Origin: Pholiota molesta
Lineage: Eukaryota > Basidiomycota > Agaricomycetes > Agaricales > Strophariaceae
NCBI GenBank assembly: GCA_014925825.1
Contig: JACGCK010000109.1
Location: forward strand, 1 to 64,000
Length of the DNA: 64,000 bases
Direction of reading: 5' to 3'
Made by a program: the position numbers and the translations under genes. The notes below the pieces were generated by a model. That model worked only from the letters and a program-made list of their open reading frames with translations. It was not told where the DNA came from and did no database searches. Below, one piece after another: positions 1 through 12,169 of this stretch; within the stretch, counting starts at the first letter, position 1; each line of letters starts with the position of its first letter.

Positions 1-1174
1 GGTCATAAACTCTGATCTCGAAACAGCACATTTACCGGTCACCGCTGGGGCACACAAAGCCATGGAGAGGCCTGCCCCACAGAGTCCTAATGAAATCCCT
101 GAAATCAAAACACTCATCCAGAAGGGCTTCACGTACGTTGCTTGCGGCGACCCAAAAGAGTACGCTTTCTTAGTCTTCACTTTGACGTCGCTTACTGTTT
201 CTGGACTAGCTTTTCCTCCAGGCTTCCGCGGCCCATCCTTGATTGTGATGGGCGCATCGTCGCCCTTATTGCTGGAGCCCCTCCTCGAGACACTACATAT
301 GATAAGGATGCTCATGATCTTTTTAAAATCATCATCGAAGAGTCAGATTCAAACACTTTTACAAAGAAGGAGCTTGTTCACAAGCGAGGCGACTTTCCGG
401 CCATTAATTTCGGTTATACACTTCCCCATGGCTACAACAATCCCATCAACCTTGATACTCGCCACCACAAGAAAAAAATTGACCGCTTTCGCAGCAGTCT
501 AGGTTTTACAAGGATATCTGCTTTTCAGAACGGTGCGTCTTAGACTTTCAGTTTCAACTTCCTGCCGCTAGCGCTTGGGTATCCAAACATTTACTCACAG
601 TGGCTTTATTTTAGCTGCATTTGCATTTTGGAATCCAGGGGTCTATTTGTACCAGAAATCTCGTATTGAACAGCTTCTAGCTCGCCATCCGGAGCTGAAA
701 CGCACCGCTGAGAAGACCATATTCCCTACGACGGCATTCAATTTCCGTAATGTGTGCTGCCGCAAGCACCGCGATACACAAAATTGTCCTTTCGGCTGGT
801 GTAGTATTACGGCGCTTGGAGAATTCGACCACACGCAGGGAGGGCATCTAATTCTAGACGAATTGAAGTTGATTATCGAATTTCCTCATGCCTACATTGT
901 GTTTATCCCATCTGCGACAGTTACGCACTACAACATTCCGGTAAATTCAGACGGCGATGTCAGAGTATCCATTACGCAATACTGTGCTGGCAGTATTTTT
1001 CGTTATGTTGACAATGGGTTCCGAACCGATAAACTGTTAAAATCTCAAGATAGGGAACGCCATAAAGCAACTGAAGCAGCGAAGGTGAATAGGTGGAAGA
1101 TGGCTTTGAAGTTACTTTGTACAATGAAGGATTTAGAGAAGAAAATAATCCCTTATGTTTGCGGATTCCAATAG
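1..1174 (+). CDS. 2OG-Fe(II) dioxygenase-like protein, 5' end outside window
   Basis: Three exons fit together: up to 159, 222-532 and 615-1174, with introns 160-221 and 533-614. The frame is open to the left edge of the window, so the ATG at 62 may be internal; counted from it the protein has 322 residues. The C-terminal half has the layout of a double-stranded beta-helix oxygenase: an HRD triad that fits the HxD iron pair, a GGHLIL stretch, then a distal His in THYNIPV and an Arg in VRVSITQY that could bind 2-oxoglutarate. I recall this pattern (WC.ITALG.FD..GGHL) from a multicopy agaricomycete family related to TET/JBP-like dioxygenases; that link is from memory and not certain. The substrate is unknown. 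The gene converges on the nuclease gene at 1360-3071. Confidence 0.66.
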
Positions 1175-1359
1175 TCAGTCTTTTTAAAAGTAACAAATTT
1201 TTGGAGGAATTCTAGCTAGATACAATGCCCTAGTTCTTCTATGTAAGGTCTATAAACCAGTGATTTTCTCCAATCTGCACCCATTTATCGTCTATGTCCT
1301 CTAAATTATCTGCCGCCTCCGTCGCATGAGTTTCAGGTCGTGGTGCCTGCAGGTTACTT

Positions 1360-3071
1360 TTAGCTCCGTGTTTCTTCTAAATGCATATACCGGTTTAGCC
1401 TAATACATAATTCGAAGAATAAGACACCGACCTTTCTGCTTTTCGAAGTTTTCTGGCCACATAGCTGGAGTGGCTTGGGAACAAGAGCGGCGGGCGGCCA
1501 AGCTGTAACTCGGTCCGTTGTGGTATTTGCTTCTGCAATGGCTAATCCCATGCAGCCAAGAAAGCTCGCAGTCGATATGACCAGCTTAGGCTGTGCTTCA
1601 GTTCCAAAGATCTTCGCAATCTTACCACGTCGCGGCTGGTATGAAATCTCTAATACATCAGCATATATAGAATTAGGCAGAGAAAACCGTTTTTGCTCGT
1701 GATTATACACAGAACAAGGCTATAAACTAAGTGAGCTGATTTGAATAGATAAGGGAATTAATCTTCTTACCGAATACAATATCTGCAAGAATACTCCTTC
1801 CCAAAGATTTTCTTTGAGCCTGAGCTTCATCGTCTCTAAATCCCGCCAGTGAAAGTGCCGAATACAAAATTGAGTAATCGCAGCAACAGACGGCTGCTTG
1901 AAACGCCATCGGCTAGAATCGGGCGGAATCCGTCCAGGGGACCATGAAGTGATCGGATTTGCATAGTAATCAAGAACGCGGTGGTCTGGAAAATTGTCCG
2001 GAATGGTTGCCGCAAGTTGTGGCTGGCACCTAGATAGAAATTTTTGAGTGTTGGTCCGGAGTTCTGTTCGAATGGCACAACGCCATTGGACAAGAAAATG
2101 CTCATATTCGATACCGCGAAGATGACGATAGGCGGCTAAGAGCTGGTCTCCGAAACCACATCGGGCTAGAGCCGCTGCGGTTGTTGGGCCACACCCGTCG
2201 ATTCCATCGGCGTAATCTCCACCGCAGAGCAGTGCAAAGAATATCGCTCCTTCGCGCGTGAAAGGAAGCTCGGTTCCACTGGTGCTGTAGAGGGAGTACT
2301 CGTCTGGGTATCTCCTGTTGTCCTTCGGGATGCTATAAACCCATGCATAACGATTAGAAAGATAAGTAGAACGTGGACTGAACATAATACATACCTCCGA
2401 AGGAGCTTCTGTACTCCGAATAGAAAGGCGTCGCTGTCACTTGTGATGACAGCATGTATGTGTCCATCTTCGTTGAGCTTCGCGAGCTCAGCCTCCGCTT
2501 CACCAGGCGCCTAAAAAGAACGACTTGGCATTAAAAGATGGGCATTTCAGATTGGAAAAATGCGCTTACATGGTGAATTTCGAAGCCGAAATACTCAACT
2601 AGTTCAATTGCTAGATGAGTCCACCAGATGGGCCGGTGTTGAACCTCATGGCCACGTTTGAGAGGCGGTCGCGCGGGGCCGTCGAGCACAAAAACAAAGG
2701 CGGCGGGCATTCTAAGAAATTCACCCAGCCTCCTGAAAAACAAGTAGAGGCCACTCCCTGCCCGTTGGTAGTTTACTCCAAAATTCAATGCTCCTGCGTT
2801 GCATTCTGCCATAAAGGTGCTATGCAGATTCTTTGAGCGCAAGATAGTCGATAGAAAAATTGACATTTACCCCATATCAACCCCCACCGTAAAGGTTGAC
2901 CCTCGTTCTCCTGTTCCTGCAGATCGTGCCATAACACGATGCTCCACTGAAAGCATGAGCAGTGATTTGCTTGCTTTGATTGAATCAAGGACCTGACCGC
3001 ATACTCGAGATTAGACAAGTCAAAAATACAGACATAACTTTACTTACAGTCCATAAATGATGTACACCCAT
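1360..3071 (-). CDS. XPG/FEN1-type structure-specific nuclease (PIN-like fold)
   Basis: Six exons on the minus strand: 3071-3048, 2992-2871, 2819-2570, 2510-2395, 2332-1771 and 1719-1360, giving 477 residues. The first exon is only 24 nt and encodes MGVHHLWT, the usual N-terminus of the family. Metal-binding acidic residues are all visible: Asp in TVGVDMG, Asp in VLDGP, the Glu pair in APGEAEAEL, the Asp pair in SDSDAFLFG, and GGDYADGIDGCG, the helix-two-turn region. This is the XPG-N plus XPG-I architecture of flap or Holliday-junction nucleases (GEN1-like), which cut branched DNA using two metal ions. Agaricomycetes carry many paralogues, so assignment to a particular repair role would be a guess. 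The C-terminal 120 residues are not recognised. It is divergent from the transporter gene at 3688. Confidence 0.82.
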
Positions 3072-3687
3072 GGTTGTTGCTGGTAGTGGCGTAGTGGAAT
3101 TGGTGGAAGTTCTACTGGCTCGTTGTTAATTTTGTTGATCTGGGCGGCGGGTGAGTCATATCCGAACGAGCGATCGACGATGTTGGGTTTCAATAGGACA
3201 GCATGTTGACGGTGGGATGGGTCGATGTAGCGGTAAGTGGGTCATAGAAAAGCGCACATCGCGTGGGTTGAATATCGGCAGAGGTGGGTGCGTTGGGCTT
3301 GCGGTGGGCGTCAATCTAGGGACGCGCAAGTCGACGAGCGATGACGCACATCTGCACTGCAAGCTTGGTCTTGGCAGCATGTGACTGCACGTGCAAGTTC
3401 ATTCGGTGCAAATCGGTCAGCGTTGGTGGCTTCGGTGTAAATCGGTCCAGTTGCCAAATTTGGCCGGGCCGGGACCTCCCTTGGAATGAGGAAGCTCCCC
3501 GAACCCCCGAGATATGTTTCCATGATCCATCATTATTACCCTTTATCACCTCGTTTTCTCAACATATGACTTGACTCGGATGCATTCCCGGCAAGACGCC
3601 GCGTTGCGTCTTGACTAGGTCTGAATCTTGACTCTTCAGGCTTTCCTCATTGTACTTGTATTTGTGCCCAGCTTGTGGACCATTACG
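3072..3687. other. Intergenic, shared 5' region of nuclease and transporter genes
   Basis: These 616 bases separate two divergently transcribed genes and must hold both promoters. A short imperfect direct repeat is visible around 3405-3450 (GTGCAAATCGGTC and GTGTAAATCGGTC). No gene or RNA was recognised. Confidence 0.5.
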
Positions 3688-5671
3688 ATGGCGTCGTCGA
3701 GGACCACGTACACAGCGCTCACACCTGAATTCGCGGACTTCGCAATCCCGCATACGCCAGTGACAGTTACTTCGCGCTTGGGGCCCAGAGGGGAAGCTTT
3801 CGAAGACGAGTCGCACGACACACTAGCGGACGATGAACACGGAGACGGTGGGCGGATACGGGCTTGGTTGGCATCTGCGAAAGCCACTGCGAAGAACAAC
3901 ACGGGCTTGCTGCTCATTGCGGCGTCGCAGGCATTTTTCTCGCTGATGAACGTAGCCGTCAAGAAACTGAATGGAATCGATCCACCGGTGTCGACATTGG
4001 AGGTCAGCGCTGCGCTTTTTTTTTCTGAGTCGCTCCAGCTGATGCCTTTGTCCCTGGCGAATTTAGCTCATTGCAGTGCGCATGGTGTGTGTTCGCGATA
4101 CTTTTTGATATTTCCTTTCATTTGACAGTCTTTTAGGGGATAACATATATTTGTTCAATAGCCTACATGTAAATGCCCTATTCCTTGCGAGTGTCGTTGG
4201 GGTTCCTCATTCACTCTTCACAGGTTATCTACAGGAGTGCAGGACCCATTCCTGGGCCCGAAGGGTGTCCGACTTTTATTGATACTTCGAGGCTTCACAG
4301 GGTGAGTGATGTACTTATATCTTGTATTACTCATGGTTCTAATTCGAATAACTAGGTTCTTCGGTCTTTTCGGCATCTATTATTCTCTGGAATATCTATC
4401 ATTGTCAGATGCTACCGTCTTGACATTCCTAGCGCCAATGTGTACCGCTATCGCTGGGGCGCTCCTCCTGGGCGAGAAGTTCACACGACGCGAAGCCATT
4501 GCAGGACGTAAGCCATCTATCTCAAGGATAATTTTGCCATCGCCCATGCTCATCGTTTTCAGTTGTTAGTCTTGTTGGTGTCGTCCTTATTGCGCGTCCA
4601 ACGGCCATCTTCGGCAATGTACATGTCCCAGAAGTGCCTACCATTGGAGATGGTGTAACTTCGGCCCCTATGGATAGCGCTGAGAAAGGAACTCCCAGGG
4701 ATCGCCTCATTGCTGTAGGGTGTGTTCTCAAACATTGATCTCCGTGTATTCGATTAACCCAACTTCTCTCTCTTTCGAAGGGTGGCATTGCTTGGTGTGT
4801 TGGGAGCTACGGGCGCTTGTAAGTCCGAACGCTGGCTTCTTTGATCGAACATTAGTCGCTGAATTGATCTTGCTGTAGACACCTCCATTCGTGCCGTAGG
4901 TAAACGGGCGCATCCTTTGCATTCGTTGACCTTCTTTTCCACGTTATGCGTATTTGTTGCAATACCAGGGTACATTGTTCTGTCTCCCAGTTTCAAAATC
5001 ATATACTCATATTGTGCTCATGCAGAATGATCATCACTAAAACACCTATTGTTGTTCCCAATCGTCTTGAATGGCTCACTCTGTTGGCCATGATAGGGCT
5101 ATTTGGATTTTTTGCACAGGTTGGAATATAGCAGTATTGCATTAGTTCAATTGCTTTCGACTCACGTAACCTCATCACAGATTCTTTTGACCATGGGTCT
5201 CCAACGAGAAACTGCTGGACGGGGATCGATGGCTATTTACACTCAGGTACTAGTTGTCGATTCTGATATTAATCTTAATTTTCATTTATTCTTGTCTGGG
5301 TAGGTCGTCTTTGCGACGATTCTCGAACGAATATTCTTCAAAACTGCTCCTACAGTGCTTTCCGTGTCCGGCACATTGCTGATTCTAGCTTCGGCGACCT
5401 ATGTTGCGGTGAGCAGCACTATCGCCGTCTCTCCTTCGATGAGACCTGACTGATTTTGGCCGATCGTCGAATTTAGCTAACCAAAGAACAAGAAACCCCC
5501 CAGGCTGCGAAATACATGAACCTACAAAGTGTCCCAGCGACGGATTCAGAGCTAGAAGAAGGTCTGTTAAATGCGCAGGACGATAGCCAAGAATCCACAA
5601 TCTCGCGGGATGGAGATAAAGACGGACGGCACGTCCGATTCGATAACGACCAATTGAACGACTCGAAATGA
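3688..5671 (+). CDS. EamA/DMT-family membrane transporter (SLC35G-like)
   Basis: Twelve exons: 3688-4002, 4067-4084, 4137-4168, 4224-4301, 4356-4507, 4563-4719, 4781-4818, 4879-4969, 5026-5119, 5181-5246, 5304-5408 and 5477-5671; 446 residues. After a soluble N-terminus of about 75 residues come two EamA-type halves with ten predicted membrane spans. Family hallmarks are SLMNVAVKKLN, GIYYSLEYLSLSDATVL, FLAPMCTAIAGALLLGEKF, GVVLIARP, GLQRETAGRGSMAIYTQ and VFATILERIFF. The family exports or exchanges small molecules across plasma or Golgi membranes; the cargo cannot be read from the sequence. The charged C-terminal tail is cytosolic by analogy. Exon 2 is an 18-nt microexon encoding LIAVRM, needed to rebuild the conserved third span. 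The start ATG opens MASSRTTY and lacks an in-frame competitor that fits the family better. Confidence 0.9.
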
Positions 5672-6619
5672 ACATTCAAACAAACACTGACTTTGCAGAG
5701 CTCGGGCCTCATGCCTCGACTTTGACTGGCCTTAGGAATTATTGATTTACGGAGATATTCGGATAGATTTAAGAGGATGGTGTATTTATACTTACAATAG
5801 GACCTCGAAGGTCTATCGCGGTCCAATTAGATACAGATGTACCTGTGATTTTATTTTCCATGTATCGAAACAAGCCTCACTCGTGGATGGCAGTCTTACC
5901 TTTCAAATGTTCCTCCCCATCCCCCCAATTATTTCAGAAGTTCAGACGAGGCCTCGCTTATGCGCTGGGTAGATACGTGCGTCCACGACCGGGTTGCTTG
6001 GCCTCTGTCAGACCTAAGTACTTACTGTGGATATAAGTACGAGGCTCCGTTTAGATTTCATCAATCACCCTCCTCTCAATTCCTCTGAATCGAACCCCAT
6101 TGCAAAGAAATAGCAACTCTGATGAGCTGTAGTAGGCTGTCCAGTGACTCCAGCTTTACTATAAGGTGTGCAAGTCCATATGGGTATCCCGGAGAGCGAG
6201 CCTCGAAACCAGACTGCGACCATCGATGGGCTGTGGGCAGGCTGTGGGCAGTGGCAGACACTGACAATTACAGTGGACAAGTCACGGTGCTGTGCATGTA
6301 ATATAAGTATGAACTTTGAAGGATTCCTGAGAAAAAGAGCTGAAAATAGTGCAAGTGAAGCTCATGTGGCTGTGCCAATATGCTTCTTGCTTGGTTTCCA
6401 TCATCATGCCATGGCTTCGGGCAGCAAGGCAGCCGCTTCGCACTGTCTTTGGTGTGCTTATTGTGACAGTCTGGGCACCCATCATGTTGTACATGCGGCA
6501 TAGGCCGCACATCAGCCGTCTGGCCGTTAATGAGCATCTCACAATGGTTGACATGGTTCACCGTTCTCACCTCTTTCCGTAACAGCCACTAGCGTTGCGT
6601 CACCGCTCTCGAACTTGCA
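5672..6619. other. Intergenic, no gene recognised
   Basis: About 950 bases between two genes on the same strand. Short open frames on both strands around 6070-6580 have no recognisable motif and no splice pattern that extends them. I see no tRNA fold or repeat here. Confidence 0.45.
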
Positions 6620-9514
6620 ATGTCGCGGATAACACACTCGGAGTCTACTATGGAGTCTGGTGACCGCTCCAGTGATGCGACGATGGTCTCTTCGAGGTTC
6701 CGACAGTCTACACATATGATTCCATCTCCTGGAGCAGTTGGCAAACCCCCGAAACCTTTTGTGCGTGCCCGTCTTTCACACATCTAGCGGTGCTTCTTTA
6801 ATCTCAGAATCTCATTAACTTTCCATATGCAGGATCCACTTATTTTGCGGCTTCCTGTGGTCATTGGGACACCGTTGTTCTTGCTTCTTATAGGAATTGG
6901 ACTGGAAATTGCCATATTTATTTCTAATCACAATAATGGTGCGTCCCAAATACTAGTAATGAGCCATTGCGTTCGTGGCCTTGTTCTTGTTTCTAATTGA
7001 TTCTCCAAAGGCTTCAAGGTTCCAGTAAATAATGTCTTCAATATCTTCGGAAACGTTTCAGCACAGTTTTTGGCGGTATGTGCTTCCCGGTGCTGATTAT
7101 TTGATTAATCCAATAACACCTCGTTAGTCATTTTTTCCGACACTGTGAGTTCAGCTAGATTCCGCTTCATCGGACTCGATTGACAACCACCTAAGCCTGG
7201 TGCTGCCAAACGCATTTGCATGGAGAGAATTAGATTGGAGTATTCGTCAGTATCAGGTATGTGCAACCATTGTCTCCAACGTAATCAAATCGTTCATGGC
7301 CATGTACAGCCATACATTACCTTGCGAAAGGGAAACGCACTTGCAGAGGAGAGCCTTCTTCTGGACTATGTATGATATACCTCCATTTCAGCATAATCTT
7401 CGATATTGATAATCTCTATAGGTTGAGCTTGGGTACTTACCTGACTTCAAACTAAACAAACATGCACTGACACCTTCATTTCTCTACCCAGGCCATTTCT
7501 TTCTGTATTCCGGGCAATGAGCTACAAGCATCGCATCGTGTTCTGGTCCTCAATAACGGCAGCCCTGACATACACCTTTCAACCCTTAAGTGAGATGTTC
7601 CGAGCACCTCTCACTCATTCTTGGTGTTAATAATCTCTTCTCAGCTGGCTCCATCTTCCAGATTCGCCAGACAGCTCAAACCGACAGTACGTTCTCCCGC
7701 AGCTATTAAGGCTACTACCTAGGTTGCACGACTGACCGTTGACTATGTGTAGGTACGCAAGTGACCAGCATCAAAACAATCGATCTTGCAAGCGATGCCA
7801 TTACCGATCTCAGTCCCTTCTTGGCTGCAGCAGGGTACACAGACGCTTCGGCGGTGTTGAACGGTATCGGTGACCCGCCTTTCGTGATGGACGGATGGGC
7901 GACTGCCGAAGTTGCGGTAAATATTTTCCGTTATTTTTGCCTTGTGTTGCAGAAATTGACGCATTGATTCCCCTTGCAGTTCCCAGCGAACCCATATTTG
8001 AATGGCACGATGTCGGTCACTACTTCTGGTATACAAACCAATGCGAACTGCTCGAACCCAGTAGAGGCACCCGTCATTACGTCGGCAGGTAACCAGGGTG
8101 TTACCTTGTCGTCGAAGTCAATAGATGGTTGCACACTGGTAGTAAATGTCAATACGTCGGTAGGTCATTTTTTTATTCAAATATTATCCTATAAATGCTG
8201 ACAATTGCGAATTCAATAAGTTCTCGACGAATCAGTACGGCGTCGTTGACGTGCCCTGTCCAGGCAATGCTGCTTCTCTCGACGTTACACAGCGTCCTGT
8301 TATGTTTTGGTATAACTTGTTCTCTCGTATTTCCTCCCTACGGTCATACTAACAGACATTTATATTGCATAAAAGGTTCTATAACTTTGCCTCCAACAAT
8401 CAGCAAGTTAAAACCGTCTTTTGCACGCCCATAATCCAAGCTTTCGAAGTGCAGGCCGTCGCCAGTTTGAATAATGGGTCGTTGATATCAGTAACGCAAG
8501 TAGGTCCATTCAATCAAAACAACAACGTTACCGGGGCGCCAATGAATGGGATCCCGTATAATGGGTAAGCATGCATGTCGCCTACTTGTGATATTTCTAT
8601 CGCTCATTGCCAACCGCAGAGTAATCTTCGATCAGACCGATAACCCGTTTATTCAAGCTCGTGCTACTGCGACGAACTCTATTGTCGCAGGGGCCATCTT
8701 CAAAGCTGCTGCTCGGCCCCCACTCAGTCTGCAGGCAACATTCAGTTCGCCGAATGAATTTCTGGACCTGACAACGACGCTATATGTGTGTAACCTATTT
8801 CAGAATCGTGTTTTCCGTTTCAAGCTTACAAAACAATCACGCAGACTAGACATCTTTCAGTTATGGCGAAGGCGATATATTTTGTGGACCAAAACACGAC
8901 ATTAACCGCTAGCGTGAATTCGCTCGTTCCACGACTACTCATCGAGTATGGCCCTCTTTTTTTACTCTTTGTTCTCCACCCACTCATGACTTTCCTCTCA
9001 CAGCGCCCTCCCCGCACACGTTCTCGCCATAATCATGATCATCATAGGTGCCATCGGAATTCCCCTCCATGTGCTACATCGCGCACAGCGCAAGCGCCTC
9101 CTACTCGCCACAAACCCCGGCAGCATTGCCTCCATCATCGCCCTTACCGCGCGCTCGGGCTTCGGCGAGCTGCTCCTCCCGTACGACGACGAGCACCAGA
9201 TCGAAAAGAAGCTCGACGGGCTGAGGTTCAGGCTGGACCGGCGGACGGGGGCGATTGTGGCGGATGAGGACGGGACGGAGAGGATGGGTATGGGGCGGGA
9301 TGATGCCATGCTGTCGTTGCTGGGGCGCGGGCCCGGGGGGAAGAACGCGGGGATGCCAGATACGCCTAGGCGGACGCCGGATGAGGCTGCGTTTTCGTCG
9401 AGCGCGCTGGCGTTCCAGGCTGCGGCGGGCGAGCTGCCTTGGGCACAGTCGTGGCCCCCGGGGGAGACGAATGAGCCGCGTACGCCTCCTTCAAAAACGG
9501 AGTATGTGCCTTGA
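6620..9514 (+). CDS. Multi-pass membrane protein, possibly DUF3433-like
   Basis: Sixteen exons give 662 residues: 6620-6760, 6833-6938, 7011-7075, 7128-7144, 7196-7256, 7310-7369, 7422-7432, 7492-7589, 7645-7686, 7753-7916, 7980-8159, 8221-8309, 8376-8564, 8620-8789, 8861-8945 and 9004-9514. A Ser-rich cytosolic N-terminus is followed by a membrane span (LFLLLIGIGLEIAIFIS). Next come the segments ELDWSIRQYQPY and LRKGNALAEESLLLDYVELG, then a span ending TYTFQPLTGSIFQ. A large, probably extracellular, domain with paired Cys and several N-x-S/T sites (ANCSN, NVNTS, NNVTG) follows, then a last span (LAIIMIIIGAIGI) and a cytosolic tail of about 140 residues. I recall this layout from conserved agaricomycete proteins resembling DUF3433; function is unknown. 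Two exons are only 11 and 17 nt long. Confidence 0.8.
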
Positions 9515-10429
9515 GGTTGTTTCTGGTTGTGGATTGCTTTCGCATTGCTTTGGATGTTATCTTGACTTTTGTTTGAAGTACCCCTTCATATGCATTGTAT
9601 TATTGAATACATCTTGGACTATCTTGGCATTCATGGACAGTTTTGTAGAAAGTTGCATCTTTCGCCTCATCAGTACATACTCTACGTAATTTTTTCTAAG
9701 ACTAGGGATATGTAGTACGGTACTAGGTGCATGTAGACGGACTACGCATATATGCTCAGATTTCTCATTGCCCGCGAATTGATAGAATTTAACCCGTCTT
9801 GTTTCATGGTAACTTTTGACACCATTTCTTTTCAACATTCCAGCTGCCCAGATTCGTCTCTATTTTTAGGCGCTTCGCGGCCGTAAAACGGGTGACCATC
9901 TGATCACTGCAAAGCAAGTTGACCTTCGACCACAACCACTGCCAGTCACCGAGTCCAGTGCTGAGCGAACCACACGAGGGTGACTCACTATGCGTCTTTC
10001 ATGCGCTCACTTGTATCATCAGCGTTCAAAGTTGGTTATCGTTCCGCCGCCGAACCTATAATTACAATGACGCTCGAGCGCATTTGATCTGTTCTGACGC
10101 TACACGCCTGGATTCTCTCCACTTGCTTTCGAAAATTTCTTCGGCGACATATATATCTTCTAAAGGAGTCTTCTCTCGTACTTCTGACGTATAAACGTAT
10201 GTCATTATTCTTTGTCTCTTCCCAGGAATGACACGAGCTGGCAGTTTGATTTTGTCTCTATGTCTTGGGCGCATGTTTTCTCGGAATGCGGCATAACTTT
10301 TAATGATGGGAGAGTTCTTCACCTCTTATCGTCTTGCAGTTCCGACATACAAAATTAATATGGCCCTAAAACTAGTACTCTCTACCAAAATCATCTTGCT
10401 CACTTACAAGTCGATTGTTGTCTCCAACC
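9515..10429. other. Intergenic, no gene recognised
   Basis: About 900 bases between the membrane-protein gene and the hydrophobin relic. The open frames present are short and unconvincing. The right half is presumably the decayed promoter of the relic. Confidence 0.45.
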
Positions 10430-10880
10430 ATGTTCTTTCGCATCGCATTCGCTATTACCCACAGAATCTCTCTATTCACACTACCGCTACTGCCACTGTG
10501 ACCGTTGCTGGAAGAGCTCCAATCCTGATCCCCTACAGCAAAATGTGGCTCGCTAGGCCTTCGGTATGTCGTCAACGCCAATTCCTACCAACCAGTGCAT
10601 TTTACAATGCGGGTAATTTGTAACGCTGCAGTGCATTGGGAAGAGTAGATGGATACTTCTAGTCTGTTGTCTGATGGAAATGATCTAGGCGCTCTCCATG
10701 CTATCGGCGTCGTCTTTGAAGGCATCGATGCGTTTGTGTATGTATGCCTTCTATTGTGCTATGAATACAGGATTGAGGAACTGTAGTGTTAGAGGAATCA
10801 CCTGCGCTCCTCTTGATATAATAAGGTTTGATTAGAACGCCTGCCATGATGAACCTGTCTGTTGGCAAAAAACTGTTTTC
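10430..10880 (+). pseudogene. Dead class I hydrophobin copy
   Basis: The segment aligns piece by piece with the intact hydrophobin at 12170. It starts with ATG and a MFFR signal-like stretch, then needs a frame shift to reach a TTATATVTVAG segment like the Thr-rich stretch of the intact genes. Near 10600 the codons for N-A-G-N-L, stop, R-C match NVGSLNCC, with TAA (10621-10623) at the first position after the Leu. The next exon is preserved as SDGNDLGALHAIGVVFEGID. The fourth reads ITCAPLDII, then TAG (10833-10835), then NACHDEPVCW. Cys7 of the VCC doublet is replaced by Trp (10863-10865). The final exon with Cys8 is not found. One frame shift, two in-frame stops and lost cysteines rule out a working product. 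Exon order and splice positions are still those of the family, so this is a duplicated gene, not a retrocopy. Confidence 0.82.
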
Positions 10881-12169
10881 GTTTGTGTTTATACCTTACC
10901 CCTCGGCTGCCCACAAATAACTCACTCTCGGAATTAGAATGGGATTCTCGCGATCGGCTGTACCCATCACAGTGTCAATATTTGAGCATTTGCGGAGTTC
11001 AAGAAATCCATGGACATGTCCGAATCATCAAGCCCGCTGCTATACTGCTTTGGCCGTACAGCCTTTGCATCTTATTTTGGTGGGAGTCCAGACCTCAGCT
11101 ATTTTGATTTTTCGTCATGTAGATCTGAGGGAATAATATGCATCAGATATGCATACACTTTCTGATTCGGAGTGAACAAAATCCTCACTGCAGATCTATG
11201 GAAAACAAGGTCTATGAAGAGGCCGCAAAAGAGACTCTTGAGGGCTTGGTCTAGAATTTCGAAAGGAAGTGCAAGTACACTCTTGAAGTTGTATTTTTGT
11301 CTGAAGTCAGATCCAGATTCCGGGCCCACTCTGGGTGTCTTCCGTTCTTGCACATGGTTGTCAACTTCCGTGGCATTAAGGAGGATACAATTACATTGCT
11401 GTATGGTCATTGGTCGTATATCCTCATTGGTTTACTCAAACTATGGTGCTTATGCTCTCTTAACCAATTAAATCGCCTGTTCAACGTTAAATAGTGAAAA
11501 ATGAAGTAAAAGTTTATGCAAGCTTGATTTATTAGTGCGCGCAGTCTATTTGATCTTCTTGGAAAACATATCTGGCCTGTTAATTTCCGGGATGTCTAGG
11601 CCAACCTAAGTTGATTTTTAGAAAGACGCTAGAAGCACCCTCCGCGCATGAGAAGAGAACCGCATCCTCGCCCTGCGATTTACTAATCAAAATACAAATC
11701 AAATACACCCACCGACTTTTGACATATGCCACTGCCAATGTTCCGTGTTGGCGCACGTCTCCGACTTTCAATAACAGCGGCATTTGTATGCTACCGAATT
11801 ACTGCTCAATTCACGCACTTGAATGGACACCACCAACGGCTCTGGGAAAGCGGCATGCATCGAACAAAGAGGGTCAGAGGATATGTGGTAAACTCACAGG
11901 ACTGTCAGTGTCAGTATGTCAACTCGCACCGTCCGCTCTCCTCCGTATGATCTCTCGGCATCCGTGCACCTTGCAAAACTGCTTTTTGGTCAGCTTGATT
12001 ATTGCTTCAAGGAAGATTTATGTCTCTGCGAGCGTCAAGAGCTGTTCCGAATTTCCCCTTTATACCCGGAAATCTGATCCTGTTGGTGTACATGTCTAGA
12101 GAATGCCAAGGGGGATTTATGAGTATCTATAAAATCCCCTGACATTAGCTTTCGGAACCCACTTGCACA
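10881..12169. other. Intergenic, with a weak coding relic at 11178-11493
   Basis: Mostly unassigned. Between 11178 and 11493 one plus-strand frame runs about 105 codons with a single stop near 11250, fewer stops than chance predicts, but no family was recognised. The final few hundred bases upstream of 12170 are the promoter of the hydrophobin gene. Confidence 0.35.
12126..12135 (+). promoter_or_regulatory. TATA box of hydrophobin gene 1
   Basis: TCTATAAAAT lies 35-44 bases upstream of the ATG at 12170. Strongly expressed fungal hydrophobin genes commonly have such a TATA element; function here is inferred from position. Confidence 0.6.

Noticed and set aside
11611..12099. 162-codon plus-strand frame upstream of hydrophobin 1
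   Set aside because: No motif, no homology recalled, irregular composition, and it overlaps the expected promoter.
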